Source: Anseranas semipalmata
Taxonomy: Eukaryota > Chordata > Aves > Anseriformes > Anseranatidae
Assembly (NCBI GenBank): GCA_013399115.1
Contig: VXAA01005282.1
Span: 71,223-135,222 of the forward strand
Reading direction: 5' to 3'
DNA length: 64,000 nucleotides
Part shown: piece after piece, positions 24,313 through 35,862 of the stretch
Position numbering within the stretch: the stretch's first letter is position 1
Layout: the number at the start of each line of letters is the position of its first letter
Notes under the pieces: model-generated
Told to the model about the DNA's origin: nothing
The model's database searches: none
The model's input: the letters and a program-made list of their open reading frames with translations, nothing else
Position numbers and translations under genes: made by a program

Positions 24313-25686
24313 GAACCTTCCATAAATAGAGCAGAGCTGTGTTTGCACCAGAAATGACCGCAAATTACTGCCAGCAACACGGCAGAGAACATTTTTTCAA
24401 CCTGTAGACTTCAGGGGAACAGTTTCTGAAGATACCACACAAAAATTTCCCTTCCAAGTCACTTTCCTAGCTACTGCCGTGACATCCTTCCCCATAACAT
24501 TTAAATCCTCTCCTCCACATCAGTGCTAACTGCAGTTAGCCTCACTACGCCTCCAGCGTGCTACTATGCACACTTTTCAAGAGGTCACTCAGGTACAGAC
24601 CGTGACCTTCACTAGGTCCCAGGGAGTTGAAGGCAAAACACAGCAAGGTGCTGGGACAGAGGAAGCTGAATATTATCCCTTACAGGACAGACTTAATACT
24701 CAGCCTTCACCCACAACAGGCATTTCACAGAAGAAATGCTTTACATAGCCTCTTTATAGATTCACAGTACAGCAAGAAGTAAACTTACCTTGACTGTTGT
24801 ATGCTTCTAAAGCAAAATTTAAAAAGCACAGATAAGAAACTCAGAAGATGCTGCCATTTGAGATTTCAGGTAAGATTTCAAATGGAGGGCCATTTAAAAA
24901 AGGCCATGACTCCCACTGTAAGCTGGACAAACTGCAACTGAGGATGGGACTCTGTGCAAAGGAGACTGTAGCCTAGTACCACAAAACATTAGGTGAGACA
25001 TAGCAAACATAATCCACAGTTCCCATTTGGGTGTTGAAAAGTGTAAAAACAATGTTGGAGATGTCCTATTCTTGCCAGACATGAATGCTGCAATCGAAGA
25101 TAAAGTATCCTGCTGTGAAGTCTGCAGTTCATACAGGGAGCAGAATGTAACAGAGACCACTTACACAACATGAGACTCCTGACTGCCCTTGGTACAAGGT
25201 TGCAAGAGACCTTTCTGGATAAACAACAAGGAATCATTTCTCATTAGTGGACTATAACTAAAATTTTTAGATACTATCTTGTTACAAGACAATATAATAT
25301 TGCTAACTGCTGTTTGTTCAAACTAATACGGTTAAAACAACAGAAGAGCAGACAGCTTGTGATACATAAGTGACTTGTTCTGGCAATTTAAATAGTACAT
25401 CAGTAATGTGCATTGTGTTGTGGCTTTTCAAAGCAGACTCAACTGTGCTAGCAGAAGAATCAGCAAGATGCTCTGAAATAGATTTTAAATATCCGAGGGG
25501 ATTTAAGGGATCTCTTGGTAGCATTGTCAAGTTACCCAGCAAAACTCACAATGTTTCAATCTGACTGTAAGCTCTCCAGTTTACAAGCAGAGACCAAAAA
25601 ATGTGGGTCTGATGATCCACCCTTATGCCAGAAGGCTGAACACAGATGTAGTCACCAGAAGAACCAGTAAGGCTTTCTTTAACAAG

Positions 25687-25713
25687 AAATAAATAAATAA
25701 ATAAATAAATAAA
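25687..25713. repeat. (AAAT)n microsatellite
   Basis: About seven tandem aaat units. Two more arrays of the same unit occur at 30,811 and 54,811. Confidence 0.95.
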
Positions 25714-28070
25714 CTTTCCGTATTCAACTTGACAAATCTCACATATTTTCACCATCAAAACGAAGTGGAAGAAATCCAGTACTTCTCTATGCAAACTTGA
25801 CAACCCAGGCTGCTCTTCAAAGCGGAGCTTCATGTTTTGGGCATAAGCATGCCATGATGCATAACTTAGTTCATGCAGACTCTAGCCTTTTCACTTTTTA
25901 CTTTCAAATCCAAATATTCAATAACACTGACTTTCCCTAATCTCCCACTCCCAAAGATGTCATTCACTTGAGAGATGTTTCACCAGTCACTAGCCTTCAG
26001 TCCTCTTCTCTTCTGATTAGACACCACAAAACTATTTCTCAGGATTTGTCTATCATCTGTAATTTTGTATCTGAATTGAGAGTTTTTTGGGGCACTGCGA
26101 GCTTTTTGTTCTGTTTGTACAGTACCTCCTATAAGGGCTTTCCTGTGATAACTGAATTAGTAAATAAGAAAATTCCATATCATTAAAGACAGTCATTGGC
26201 AAAAGGAAGAAATGAGTAAGTGCTAATACCTGCCACACTAATCTGTGGATTATGCTTCCTCTCTGTGACCACAGTGATCCAACGGAATCATTACAATTGA
26301 TCAGTGTAATTGTTTCAACATTAGATGCGGATCTTCAAATCAGAAACTGAACAGCTGCAGAGATTGCTTGAAAGCAGGTGTAAGTATTACCATCCTTGCC
26401 TGTAGGTAGAGTAAGTGGTGAAACAGAAGATGATATTCTGATTCACAGCATGGAGAAGTATTTTACTCCAACCTTTTCCAATAGGCTTCTCTGCAATGCC
26501 ACCATAACTAAAATGAATTTGAAAAGGTGTTCTTCAAGAAGTCTATAGTAAAAGAAAAGGGGGAGGGATTTTACCACTTTTTCCAAAGCATGCTAGTATC
26601 ACTTGACAATTTTTTGTCACATCGATTCAAATTCATTTTTTCCTCTGAGAAGTATAAGAATTCATCGTCTTTCCCTGTCTGATTTCTGCTGTCAAACACA
26701 TCAGAAAGCATGTACCTCTCCACAATTCAAATTCTTTCCTGCCCACCTTAATTGTATGTCTCTTTTCTAGATGTAATATAGTAGGAATGGGCTGTCTCAA
26801 AGGGAGATTTCCTCTAGATGTCCTTATATGGCAGGTATACTTGATCACTGAAGGATAAGTCCTATGCATAATCCTTCTGTCATCAATTTATTTTACGTCC
26901 CCATGCTTCATGACAGCCATTTTGATGGCTTTGTCTACAGGGAATATAGCCATGAACTTCCTTAGACTGCAAGGAATGAAAGGAAATTTGCTCCTCCAAG
27001 TATAAATAATTCCAGCTGTTTCAGGAAAAAGGAAAATGGCAAATTCATGCTCCTCAGAGGCAACAAACCAAATCCTGATTTAGCTGATTGTCTTAACATA
27101 GGATTTGAGGATAATTTTCCATTTCTGTGGAAGCCAGATAAGATCTCACCTATTCCTATTTACCTTACCTTCTATTTACCTACAACTTCCAGTAGGCCGA
27201 TAAGATGTGTTGATAACAAGAGGTTGGCAGACAGTAACTGCTGGAAAGAGTTGGTGTTCATCCCCATGCTTCAAGTTTCACAGAGCTCTAATAGACTGTA
27301 AATCCTGGAATTTGGATGCACAAGGCTTTTTGATAACTTTGACTCTCTCCCTGGTGTTATATAGAAGGTATTTGGACCTCCACATTATTTGAGGTACATC
27401 TTCAGGGATTAGGGCTCTGCAACTTTGCATCTCCACCCTTTTAACTCCAAATGTCACACATTGCTAGCGAACAACTTAAAAATACCTAAAATTTGATCAA
27501 CAGCACTGGATTCCTTCAACACAATAGCTTTCTGAAACATATTCATGACAAGATGCTATGGTACCCACTGAGGACTGTAAACATCAGTAGAGGTATTTAA
27601 AAAAAAAAAAGTCTTTGCAATACCTCAGTACCATAAAAATATATATAGAGAAGAATGAAAAGAGAAGGAAGACAAGCCAACTGTAATGAGGAAAGATGTT
27701 CTTACCCTAATACATTGGAGACTTCTGAAACGAGTTCACAATTGAGTGGTGTGAAAATATGTCAAGGTCATTGAACCCAAGGCATGTCTCTGCTAACTAA
27801 CTGATGCTTACCCTTCTGACCTTTAAAGTGCCTTCTTATCCAATTTCCCCAGGACTTGGAAAAGCATGCAAAATGTATGCCTTACACTAGACGACCATTG
27901 CTTACAGTGCAGCCAAAGAGCTCTCTCCTTGCTGTACTCCCCCATTTAAACAAACAAAACAGGCATCATGTCTCAGCTGCATTGTAGACATCTGGATACC
28001 TCACAATAAAGTTATACATGCAGGAGGTATTAAACTTGTTTATGTCCATGCAGAATAAATATGGTGGAGG

Positions 28071-28099
28071 GGTATGTGCGGGTGTGTGCGGTGGTGAGG
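28071..28099. repeat. Short GT/GC-rich tandem repeat
   Basis: Two 10-mer copies, ggtatgtgcg and ggtgtgtgcg, followed by gtggtgagg. A small purine/T-rich tandem array. Confidence 0.7.
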
Positions 28100-29399
28100 A
28101 GGCTACATAGCTCTGTCTTTAGTTAACTTAAATGACAATCCTTTCAACAGAAATAAAAATAAGAAAAAGAAGCATGTGAAACAAAAGGTTGTTCCATTCT
28201 TTTCATATTTTCTCCCAGCATTCCAGAATATCTATAATGGAGATTTCTCCTATTTTAAAAGAAGAAATCTCCTAAGACTTCTAGTCCTATGTGACCTTTC
28301 CAGGCTTATCATTATCCATACAACTTCTCATTCAGTTAAACTACTGCATATTTTAGAAACCTGGCATTCATTGTGGTATATTATTCCTTAATAGTCTCAG
28401 CAAATCTAAAACTACAGTTCTAGGAGAAAAGTATGTATACTATGGAAAAACCTGGAAGAAAAGGGACTAGTAGCTGTGCTTGAGAGATGCTACTCTTGTC
28501 TTTCTTTTCCTTGTCCTGTTTAGACATTCATCCTTGAAAGAATCCTGACATTGCCAATTGCTAGCTGAAGCCCCTTCCTGTTAAAGTCAAAGAGAATCAG
28601 AATAACGTTTGCAAAACCTGAGAATAAAACTAAAACAATCACCCAGCAAACAGGGTAAAAAGAAATTGTAAGCAAGTATTTGTATCCGTAAACTTGAAAA
28701 ACATCATCTGCTGTCTTCACTTAATGTCAATAGTTACTGATGTCCACTCTAATAAATATCATCTCATAACTGGCTTCTCATCCCTCTCTATACGTGCCAC
28801 CCCACCGCCCCAACACACACACAATTGTTGCAATGTACAGGAAAAATGAGCTCTGTAAGTAAATTCCAGGCTGGTGTATTGGCAAATCTCAACAGATTTC
28901 CATAGAGCGCTGGCAATTTACATGGATAGCTCATTTGATCCATTAAAGAAGTTATTCTGGTCAATGAATTAGTTTGTTTATGAGTAAAAGGCAGTGGCAA
29001 ATGTGAACTAAAGTGCTATTTGAATATTCCTTATTTACAAACTCTGTTTTAGCAAGACATGCTGTAGTTATATTTGATTAGAACTGATTCTGTGGCACAA
29101 CTTAGATACTCATTAAATAACCTGTACTCAAATAAAATAACACATTTTACTAATAAATGGTAATACTGAACACTACCTATGTTCCCCCAACTCTTTCAGA
29201 AAAAAAAATCCATAAATATACACACATTGTTGATATGCCTAGAGGCTAAGTGAATATACTTAGTGTTAGTTGAAATAAGACAGTTGAATGCTGCTGAAAT
29301 CTTACTGAAGTAGCTAGCAAAAGGCCTGAGGAACAGAACACAATAAGCGTTCAAAAACATCTCACAATGTAATAATCAATGTGTAATATGAGCTAGGGG

Positions 29400-30285
29400 T
29401 TAGTTAAATAAAATGTGAAAGCTGTATTAATGAACCCTTTCGCTGTCCAACACAGCATTTCATTTTCTTTCATAGGCTGCATAATGCAGGGCCTCGAATA
29501 AATTATAGATGAAACCCCCATCATATGTTTATAAATACACTAACATTAGCATTTTACTTCCTCATAAATCTGCACCAAACATTCAGGCACAAGATAGAAA
29601 GCCCTGTAAAACAATGATATATTCTCTGCTTGCAAGACTTGCCTAGTGGCCCATTCATTTCTACCGCTGTTCTTCAAACATTACTTTCTTCGCTCATGCC
29701 CCCTCATTTAAAATCCATTTTAATTTAAAGATGTTCGATGCAGTCCTAGTGGTACATTTACTCATCCTGGTTATACATCATGGAGCAGGGAAAAGAAAAT
29801 TGTTTAATCTAGAGATACGGTTCACTGTGGTCACCACTGAACAGTGGAGTAATTACCAGATCAGCTCCGCTAAAAATGCACTCAGGGTGTTCTGTGACCT
29901 ATCATCTTCTAATCTGCATAGTGAAGTATAGCTTCATAACTATAAATTGCTGACTTAATTAAAACCAGGACCTTTCTGTCATTTAATTACAGGGAGAAAG
30001 GTTATTGCTTAAATGCAATTTTCCAAATGTGATTTCTTAACAGTTATTAACTGCTTCACCATCATTTATTGTTTCAGATTTTTCAATTTGAAAATAGTCC
30101 CTGTGACAGAAGTAATGACTTCATGAAAAACTCAATCTAGATGGAGCTGAGCAGACCCATTTGTTTCTCGTAAGTGGAGCAGACAGAAAACTTGAAAATG
30201 TCACAGGAGGATCCTGTGATTGCTCCACTTTACAGGAGTAATTAAAAACCAAGAGGTTGTATTAAAGGTGAAGAGAAGAGGTTTA
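29400..30285. promoter_or_regulatory. Candidate conserved non-coding element(s)
   Basis: Repeat-free AT-rich sequence dense in homeodomain and HMG-type words: aataaattatag (29,499), ttaattaaaacc (29,956), catttaattacagg (29,981), tttattgtttcag (30,066) and the perfect palindrome cagttattaactg (30,041-30,053). Near its right end lies a nested inverted repeat (30,172-30,230). There is no open frame of note and almost no CpG. In the probable PAX6-RCN1 interval this texture would fit a developmental enhancer. This is inference; no alignment was possible. Confidence 0.3.
30172..30230. repeat. Nested inverted repeat (two-tier hairpin)
   Basis: The outer 10-bp arms aagtggagca (30,172-30,181) and tgctccactt (30,221-30,230) are perfect complements. 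Inside them an 8-bp hairpin, tcacagga / tcctgtga (30,201-30,208 and 30,212-30,219), has a 3-nt loop. The layout is asymmetric: 19 unpaired bases on the left side between tiers and one on the right. The outer stem can extend by gta/tac through a 1-nt bulge. The 19-nt bulge argues against a miRNA precursor. Confidence 0.75.
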
Positions 30286-30810
30286 TGACAATTTCAAGGT
30301 TTTTCCCCCTTACCAAAATATTGTGCTTGCATTTTCAGCTCTATTAGAAAAGGTACAGATTAATAATCATTAATTTACCCCAGTCCAATACACAATATCA
30401 GCACCCATACACTAAAATGAGCCAGTTAGAAGCTTCCAGGTTTTCTATTGATCTGCCAAGAGCCATCTTCATTTGAAGAAAAATAAGTTCCATATATTTT
30501 CTTTCTGCACATAAAGCTTTTCACTTCCAGAAACTGTTGTTTCTGTGAAGTGCAGAAGTGCATTTTAAATAAAATTTGAACAGCAGCTCATGGTCTAAAA
30601 CAGACCTTCTCATCCAGGAGTGGATTTGATTCTACCAAACCACTTTTATACAAATCTGAGTCCGGTAGGAGAATAATCAGCATCAAGACCTCCCCTGCAG
30701 AGTACTACATGAAACTTTATTTGAAGGACAAATCTGGCCATTTTAGTTTGGAGGAACAGGTAAAGCCTGAAAGGACTCTTGCAGGGCACTGCAAATCCAA
30801 TGCAAAGCCA

Positions 30811-30831
30811 AAAATAAATAAATAAATAAAA
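30811..30831. repeat. (AAAT)n microsatellite
   Basis: Five tandem aaat units; simple repeat. Confidence 0.9.
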
Positions 30832-31712
30832 TGGTAGAGAGAAGAAAACATACGCTTGCTGTTGCCAGGACAACAATTTCTTGCTCCCAAAAAGAACATT
30901 TTTAATCTGAGTTTTCCTTGCATCCCATTCTGTGCAATTAACAGTCCTTCCAAAGTGTGTGTGAATGTTACAAGCAAGAGGTTTTACAGACCAAGGGAAG
31001 CTTTATTGTCCAAGAATTCCACAGGGAGATAAAAAGTTTTCTACCAGGAAGTCACATATTCCTTTGCCCCTGTAGTGAGACTCCTGCATTCACATAAAGC
31101 TTCACTGACATCGCTGATGAGGGCTTTAATGCATATGAGTAGCTAGTACTGACCACGGAAGGCTGCCCTAGAAGATCCATCTATTTTAAACAGCTTTGTG
31201 ATCCCATAAGGATATCATAGTCTTCAGTTCATTAATCTTCCAACATCCTCAATAGTGAGGGGACATCTGCTATCCCCAGGTCATTGGTGTGGAGCAGGAG
31301 GAGAGAAGACTCATCACTGTGGTCTGGGACCTCTAGCTCCTGGCTCAGAGCTCTGAGACTCTTTTTTCCTCAGCAAACAAGTCACAAGGATTCATTTTAT
31401 GACCACTTTTCTTGTTGTATTCAGCTGCATATGAACTAACTGTCAGAGTCCAAAACTTAGGGGAAACTACTAGTTTATTTAGTAGTTAAATTCTGCAGAG
31501 CAGGTTTCTGCAGATACTTGCTGTACGCATGGTTCTGGCTGCGCTACATAAGCCATGTGGCAATGTCTCCTCTCCCTGCAGTAACAGCTGAATATTGCCC
31601 ATTCAGAATTTGTTCTGGGTTTACTATTAACACAATACCCAAAATATTTTCAAAGCATTTGTTACCTCTGTTCCAAATTATGTTACTAAATGGAATACAA
31701 GATTTTAACTTT

Positions 31713-31729
31713 TATATATATATATATAT
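31713..31729. repeat. (TA)n microsatellite
   Basis: Eight alternating TA units. Simple repeat. Confidence 0.9.
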
Positions 31730-33599
31730 GGTGAGGACAATCATGTTTTCAGTTAGTCACCCAACATATGTGGTGTTGGTTTTGTTCCCTGACTGGTAGA
31801 CTTGCATAACTTAGCAATGGAATCAAAACTGTAAACAGACAACATATGTGCATGTACGATGTGCAGTTTGCTTTCAGCTAATGATCAAGCACTCTGGGTT
31901 ACAGTTTGCCCTTGGCAAGTACTAGCATAGCTTGAATACTTACATATTTACAGTCAGTGCTGGCAGGGGAGTCGCAGTGTGGCACAGGAAATAGCACAAG
32001 GGAACATGAATTATCTATTTTAGGACTCTCTGGGGATGGCTTCTGTAAGAATAAAAACTACAGAGAAGGAAAAGGCAAGAATGAGAGAAAAAATGGAAGA
32101 GCTTAGAGGAAAATGGGAAAGATAAAATGTAGCCACTGTAGATGGAGAATTGGGAAAGGGATGGTGGGTAACAGCCACATTCCCTGGAATGAAAATGCAG
32201 CAGCTCTGAGCTGAAAGCACTAGGCATAGACTGTCTTGACAAGGACTCAAAATCTGCAGTATCCTGCCAGGCCAAAGCAACATCCTAGCGATATACACTG
32301 TGGTTACCTGTTTGATTAGAAACCAGTGCTATTGCCAGGTTCATGGAATTACATCGTAGGGCTAACAAATTACATGATTTTTGTGACCTTTTCACTGCCC
32401 AGAAGAAAGCCTCCTTTCTTGCTGAGAGATCTGCCAGAGTGCAGAATTATCTCCTAAAGAAAACAATGCACCTCTCATACCCATATAAAATGAAGCTAGA
32501 AATTACAGTAGTAATGTGCACGACTCCTGTGCACTGGAGGACTTTCATAACAATTTTTCAGTCCCAGTTCTTCATTCAAAACACTTATGTTTTGTTCCCC
32601 AAAACCTGTAGCTGCAGATCGAGGAAGGAAAGCCAGTGCCTGACACTGTAGACTTCCTGCTGGTTCGTGACCAGTGGAAGTTGCAGAAGAGCTCCCTGCT
32701 ATCACATCCACGCTGAGCGTGAGTTTTCATAAAGCCCCTACATTTGTACAGGACCCACAGGGAACAGACATTCTCTAAAAGAGCCTAAAGTGCACTTGTA
32801 GAATATAGTGATGGGTGTCTTTTGTCTCCAACCCTTCTCAAATACTTTTCTAGTTCGGATGCCACTGTAGAGGGGACTAATCTGGAAGTCATAGATCAAT
32901 TTCCTAATAGCAGAAGACAGGTCCCCTGCACAGAGGAGAGGATTTTCCAGACTTTGATCACTCTTCCCCAAGTTTAACTGAAATTCAAAAAGAAGTAAAT
33001 TTAATAAATTCCAGGCAGCATTTTCCATTTCGCCTTGCAGGCAGTGAGATTCACAAAGCAACAGGACACCTACCACCATTCAGGGACTTGAGAAAGTACA
33101 CTGAGAACAGGAACAGTTACTTTACAAATACTTGAGGACTAAATTCAAGTGAACCCCCTAACATCAAAGCCACTTCTCAACACCTAACAGATTCTCATAG
33201 GTTTTGGTAAAGTAAATACTCTATTAGTGAACTCCAAAATACTAACAGCTGCCCATAGGTCAGTTAAATTCATCCTTTAACCTTGGATATGCTGGGGACC
33301 ACTTATCTGCTCTGAAGCACACTTCTTGTGCTCCCCCATTCAGAAATACGCAGTGCTGTTTCACAAACAGAATTGGCTTGATCATGTGAAACACGACCTG
33401 CTTTCACTGGGGTCTGCCCAAGTGTGTGCTTACAAATCTGAATGTCGTGCTGTCTTATGAGCTTTGCATGTTTCCCTACAAATTACAAAAACACATACTC
33501 TTAGAGAAGCAACACACGGGTTGCAAACCACACAATTATACCAGGACATAATGGCCATGCAGGTTAATAGCCTGAAAATATAGAATGAGCCTTTTTTGT

Positions 33600-34150
33600 A
33601 ATTCCCTATAGTTTATTCATTTGATTAATTGAGCCCATTCAATTTCCATTTAAGACTATTAAGAAGTCTGTAGCTCTAGCTATTTTTGTCTGTGAGACTC
33701 AGCTCAGAGATTTCAGAAGCTTAACATTCTAGCTGCATGTCACTGCCACCATTGTCTCTTGTCACAATTCTAATTCTATGTTCTGATAATAAAATTTCAT
33801 TAGTGTCTGCACATCCTTTGCCTTACCTTTGAAGTACTGTCTTATGCTGAAACGATTAGCAGTACTTTACGTCATATCACTTGACTGTTTGACAGCCATT
33901 GTGAGTGAGCTAAACGGAGAGAAATTAAAATTTCTGACAATTTCCATTACATCTAAATTGCTGAGAAATTAAGGGATATTTACTTTTACAAATATTAAAG
34001 GTTGTTTAAAATGTAAACTGACTTCATTTTATTAGTAGATTTCACAATGTGCTAATTCAAAATGACTACATGGCCTTATGTGAATAAATTACCAACTCAT
34101 TTTCCAAAAGCGAAGGACATTTTCTCCAGGCTGCTTTTTGACTGTTTGTG
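33600..34150. promoter_or_regulatory. Candidate conserved non-coding element
   Basis: Repeat-free AT-rich block. Near 33,887 'gtttgacagccattgtgagt' places a MEIS/PREP-type TGACAG next to a SOX-type CATTGT. Further words include catttcattag, gaaattaaaatttc, tgctaattc and gaataaattacc. No coding potential and no CpG cluster. A regulatory role is inferred from motif texture and genomic setting only. Confidence 0.25.
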
Positions 34151-35083
34151 GCAGTAGAAAAAGAAAACAAAAAAACTTATGAATATTTCAGAACAGAAGA
34201 TATTCCTTGGTGCCTGTATTCCTTGTTTCATCTCAACAGAATAATGAGGTTTATTCCTGTATGATATGATTTTTTAACAACTTGAAAAAAAGCATGCCAT
34301 GAAGCACTGACTTATCATATGATGATAATTTGTCCTGGAAGAGGTCCTCCTTGATAACTATGTCTTGACCCCTGTTAGTTCAGACAATCACAGCCTACAT
34401 GTTCAGTCATCCAACGATTGAGATTTATCGTAAAGCTGCTTTAGGTTTTTCTATTCCCCTTCGCCTCTGCACAAGAACCTCCCTACTTTCAGAGGTATGT
34501 ACATGCATATGTATATATGATGACTTTTGCAAAGTAGCAGCTTTGTTTTCTCTAAATGATATGGCCTTTCCCCCTGAATTCACCAGCCAGCTTTCCAGGC
34601 CTTGCCGTAGACCACCATGTTGTACCACCTATGCTGTGACTTCAGGTCACAAGATTGTAGGTTTACATTTCACGGTTTCTTCCATGATTTGGCGTTTCCT
34701 CAATACGAAGTGGCCCTTATCATTGCAGCCTGAAAAGACTTCAAAAGACTGCTCAAACACTTGAGCAAGATCCCCCATAAGAAACTTGGCACACCTGCAC
34801 AGGCTTGTGGGGTGCCACCAGGTGCCACCCATTTCAGACCCAAATACATTGCTAACCTCTGGTTTGTTTTTTAACCACCCAGCGCTGCAGCTCTGCTCTT
34901 CAGCTTATTTAAAAACTGAGTTAGGACAGCTGCATATAGTTATTCAGGTTCCAGGTTGGGAATGAGTGTTGATAACAACAGTCATGACTTTCTGCATCTC
35001 AGCTGAAGTATTACAGGGAGGCCAGGCTCTGCTACACATTTTGGATTGCAGCCAAGAAAATCTGGTCATGTCTCCCCTGCTCA

Positions 35084-35462
35084 GAATCACAGACTCGTTT
35101 AGGTTGGAAAAGACCTCCAAGATCCCCTAGTCCAACCTATGACCTAACACTAACAAGTCCTCCACTAAACCATATCACTAAGCTCTACATCTAAACATCT
35201 TTTGAATACCTCCAGGGATGGTGACTCAACCACTTCCCTGGGCAGCCTGTTCCAATGCCTCACAACCCTTTCAGTAAAGAAGTTTTTCCTAATATCTAAC
35301 CTAAACCTCCCCTGACGCAACTTTAGCCCATTCCCCCTTGTCCTATCACCTGGTATGTGGGAGAAGAGACCAATCCCCACTCTGAAACCTTTCCTTTCAT
35401 TCCCCCAGACTCTCTTCCACACTAGTTTTCTTTCCAGACTGCTGAACCTCCAGTCCATCATT
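35084..35462 (-). mobile_element. CR1 LINE, 5'-truncated 3' end
   Basis: Reading the minus strand, an open frame of 98 codons (35,461-35,165) encodes the C-terminus of CR1 ORF2, the endonuclease/reverse-transcriptase protein that copies the element into new sites. Recognisable blocks are [20 protein letters not shown], then [20 protein letters not shown], then [20 protein letters not shown]. The 3' untranslated part follows and ends at about 35,084 with the CR1 signature, seen on the plus strand as 'cagaatcacagactcgttta' then 'ggttggaaaagacctccaag'. The element is severely 5'-truncated, as most CR1 copies are. The uninterrupted frame and close match to the family suggest it is the youngest repeat in the window. 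It cannot move by itself. Confidence 0.93.
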
Positions 35463-35727
35463 TATTAGGTTTTCTATCTTGAATTCTTACCAAGACTTTC
35501 TTAGTGTCTAATCACAGCTTTCTTCACAAACCTTTTTTAAAGGTTTCTGCACAAGGCCCAAAGACAAACACGGCTCCTAAACGTCCTAATTCTTTGCCTT
35601 GTAGGTACCTTTTTTATAGACTCCATTGTAGGCAGCATTCACATGATCATTCTAGGATGAAACCCTGAATGGCTGTTTATAGTGTGCTGGCATGTTGAAT
35701 GCAGCTTATTCCATGAAGTCTGGCACC

Positions 35728-35862
35728 CATAAAATGGGTATAATAGTTACCTACCACATAGGATGTTGTAAGGCTTAATTTATTACTGCTGTAAAGTGTT
35801 TGAAACCCTTAGAAGAAGGGTGTTACGAAAACATAAAGCGCTATTGCCATAAAACATTTGTC
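35728..35862 (+). repeat. MIR-like SINE remnant
   Basis: 'aaaatgggtataatagttac' then 'ctaccacataggatgttgta' then 'aggcttaatttatt' follows the MIR core order (aaatggggataataatagta, cctacctcatagggttgttg, tgaggattaaatga). It is continued by 'ctgtaaagtgtttgaaaccc' and 'aaagcgctattgcca', matching the MIR 3' part (tgtaaagcgcttagaa, agcgctat). The tRNA-derived 5' part is missing or unrecognisable. MIR-class SINEs are tens to hundreds of millions of years old, so this is a relic. Confidence 0.72.

Larger units (their letters stand above)
14521..29399. other. Intergenic DNA with scattered old repeats, no gene recognised
   Basis: No exon is recognisable. The longest frame, 166 codons at 19,150-19,650 on the plus strand, has no known motif and is within chance expectation for this length of DNA. 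The block contains A/T-rich microsatellites, a pyrimidine-rich tract at about 16,610-16,990 and at least four ancient amniote repeat fragments, listed separately. Confidence 0.55.
30832..35083. other. Intergenic DNA, no gene recognised
   Basis: No recognisable exon or RNA gene. It contains a (TA)n tract at 31,713-31,729 and a candidate non-coding element at 33,600-34,150. Open frames are all short and without motifs. Confidence 0.55.
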
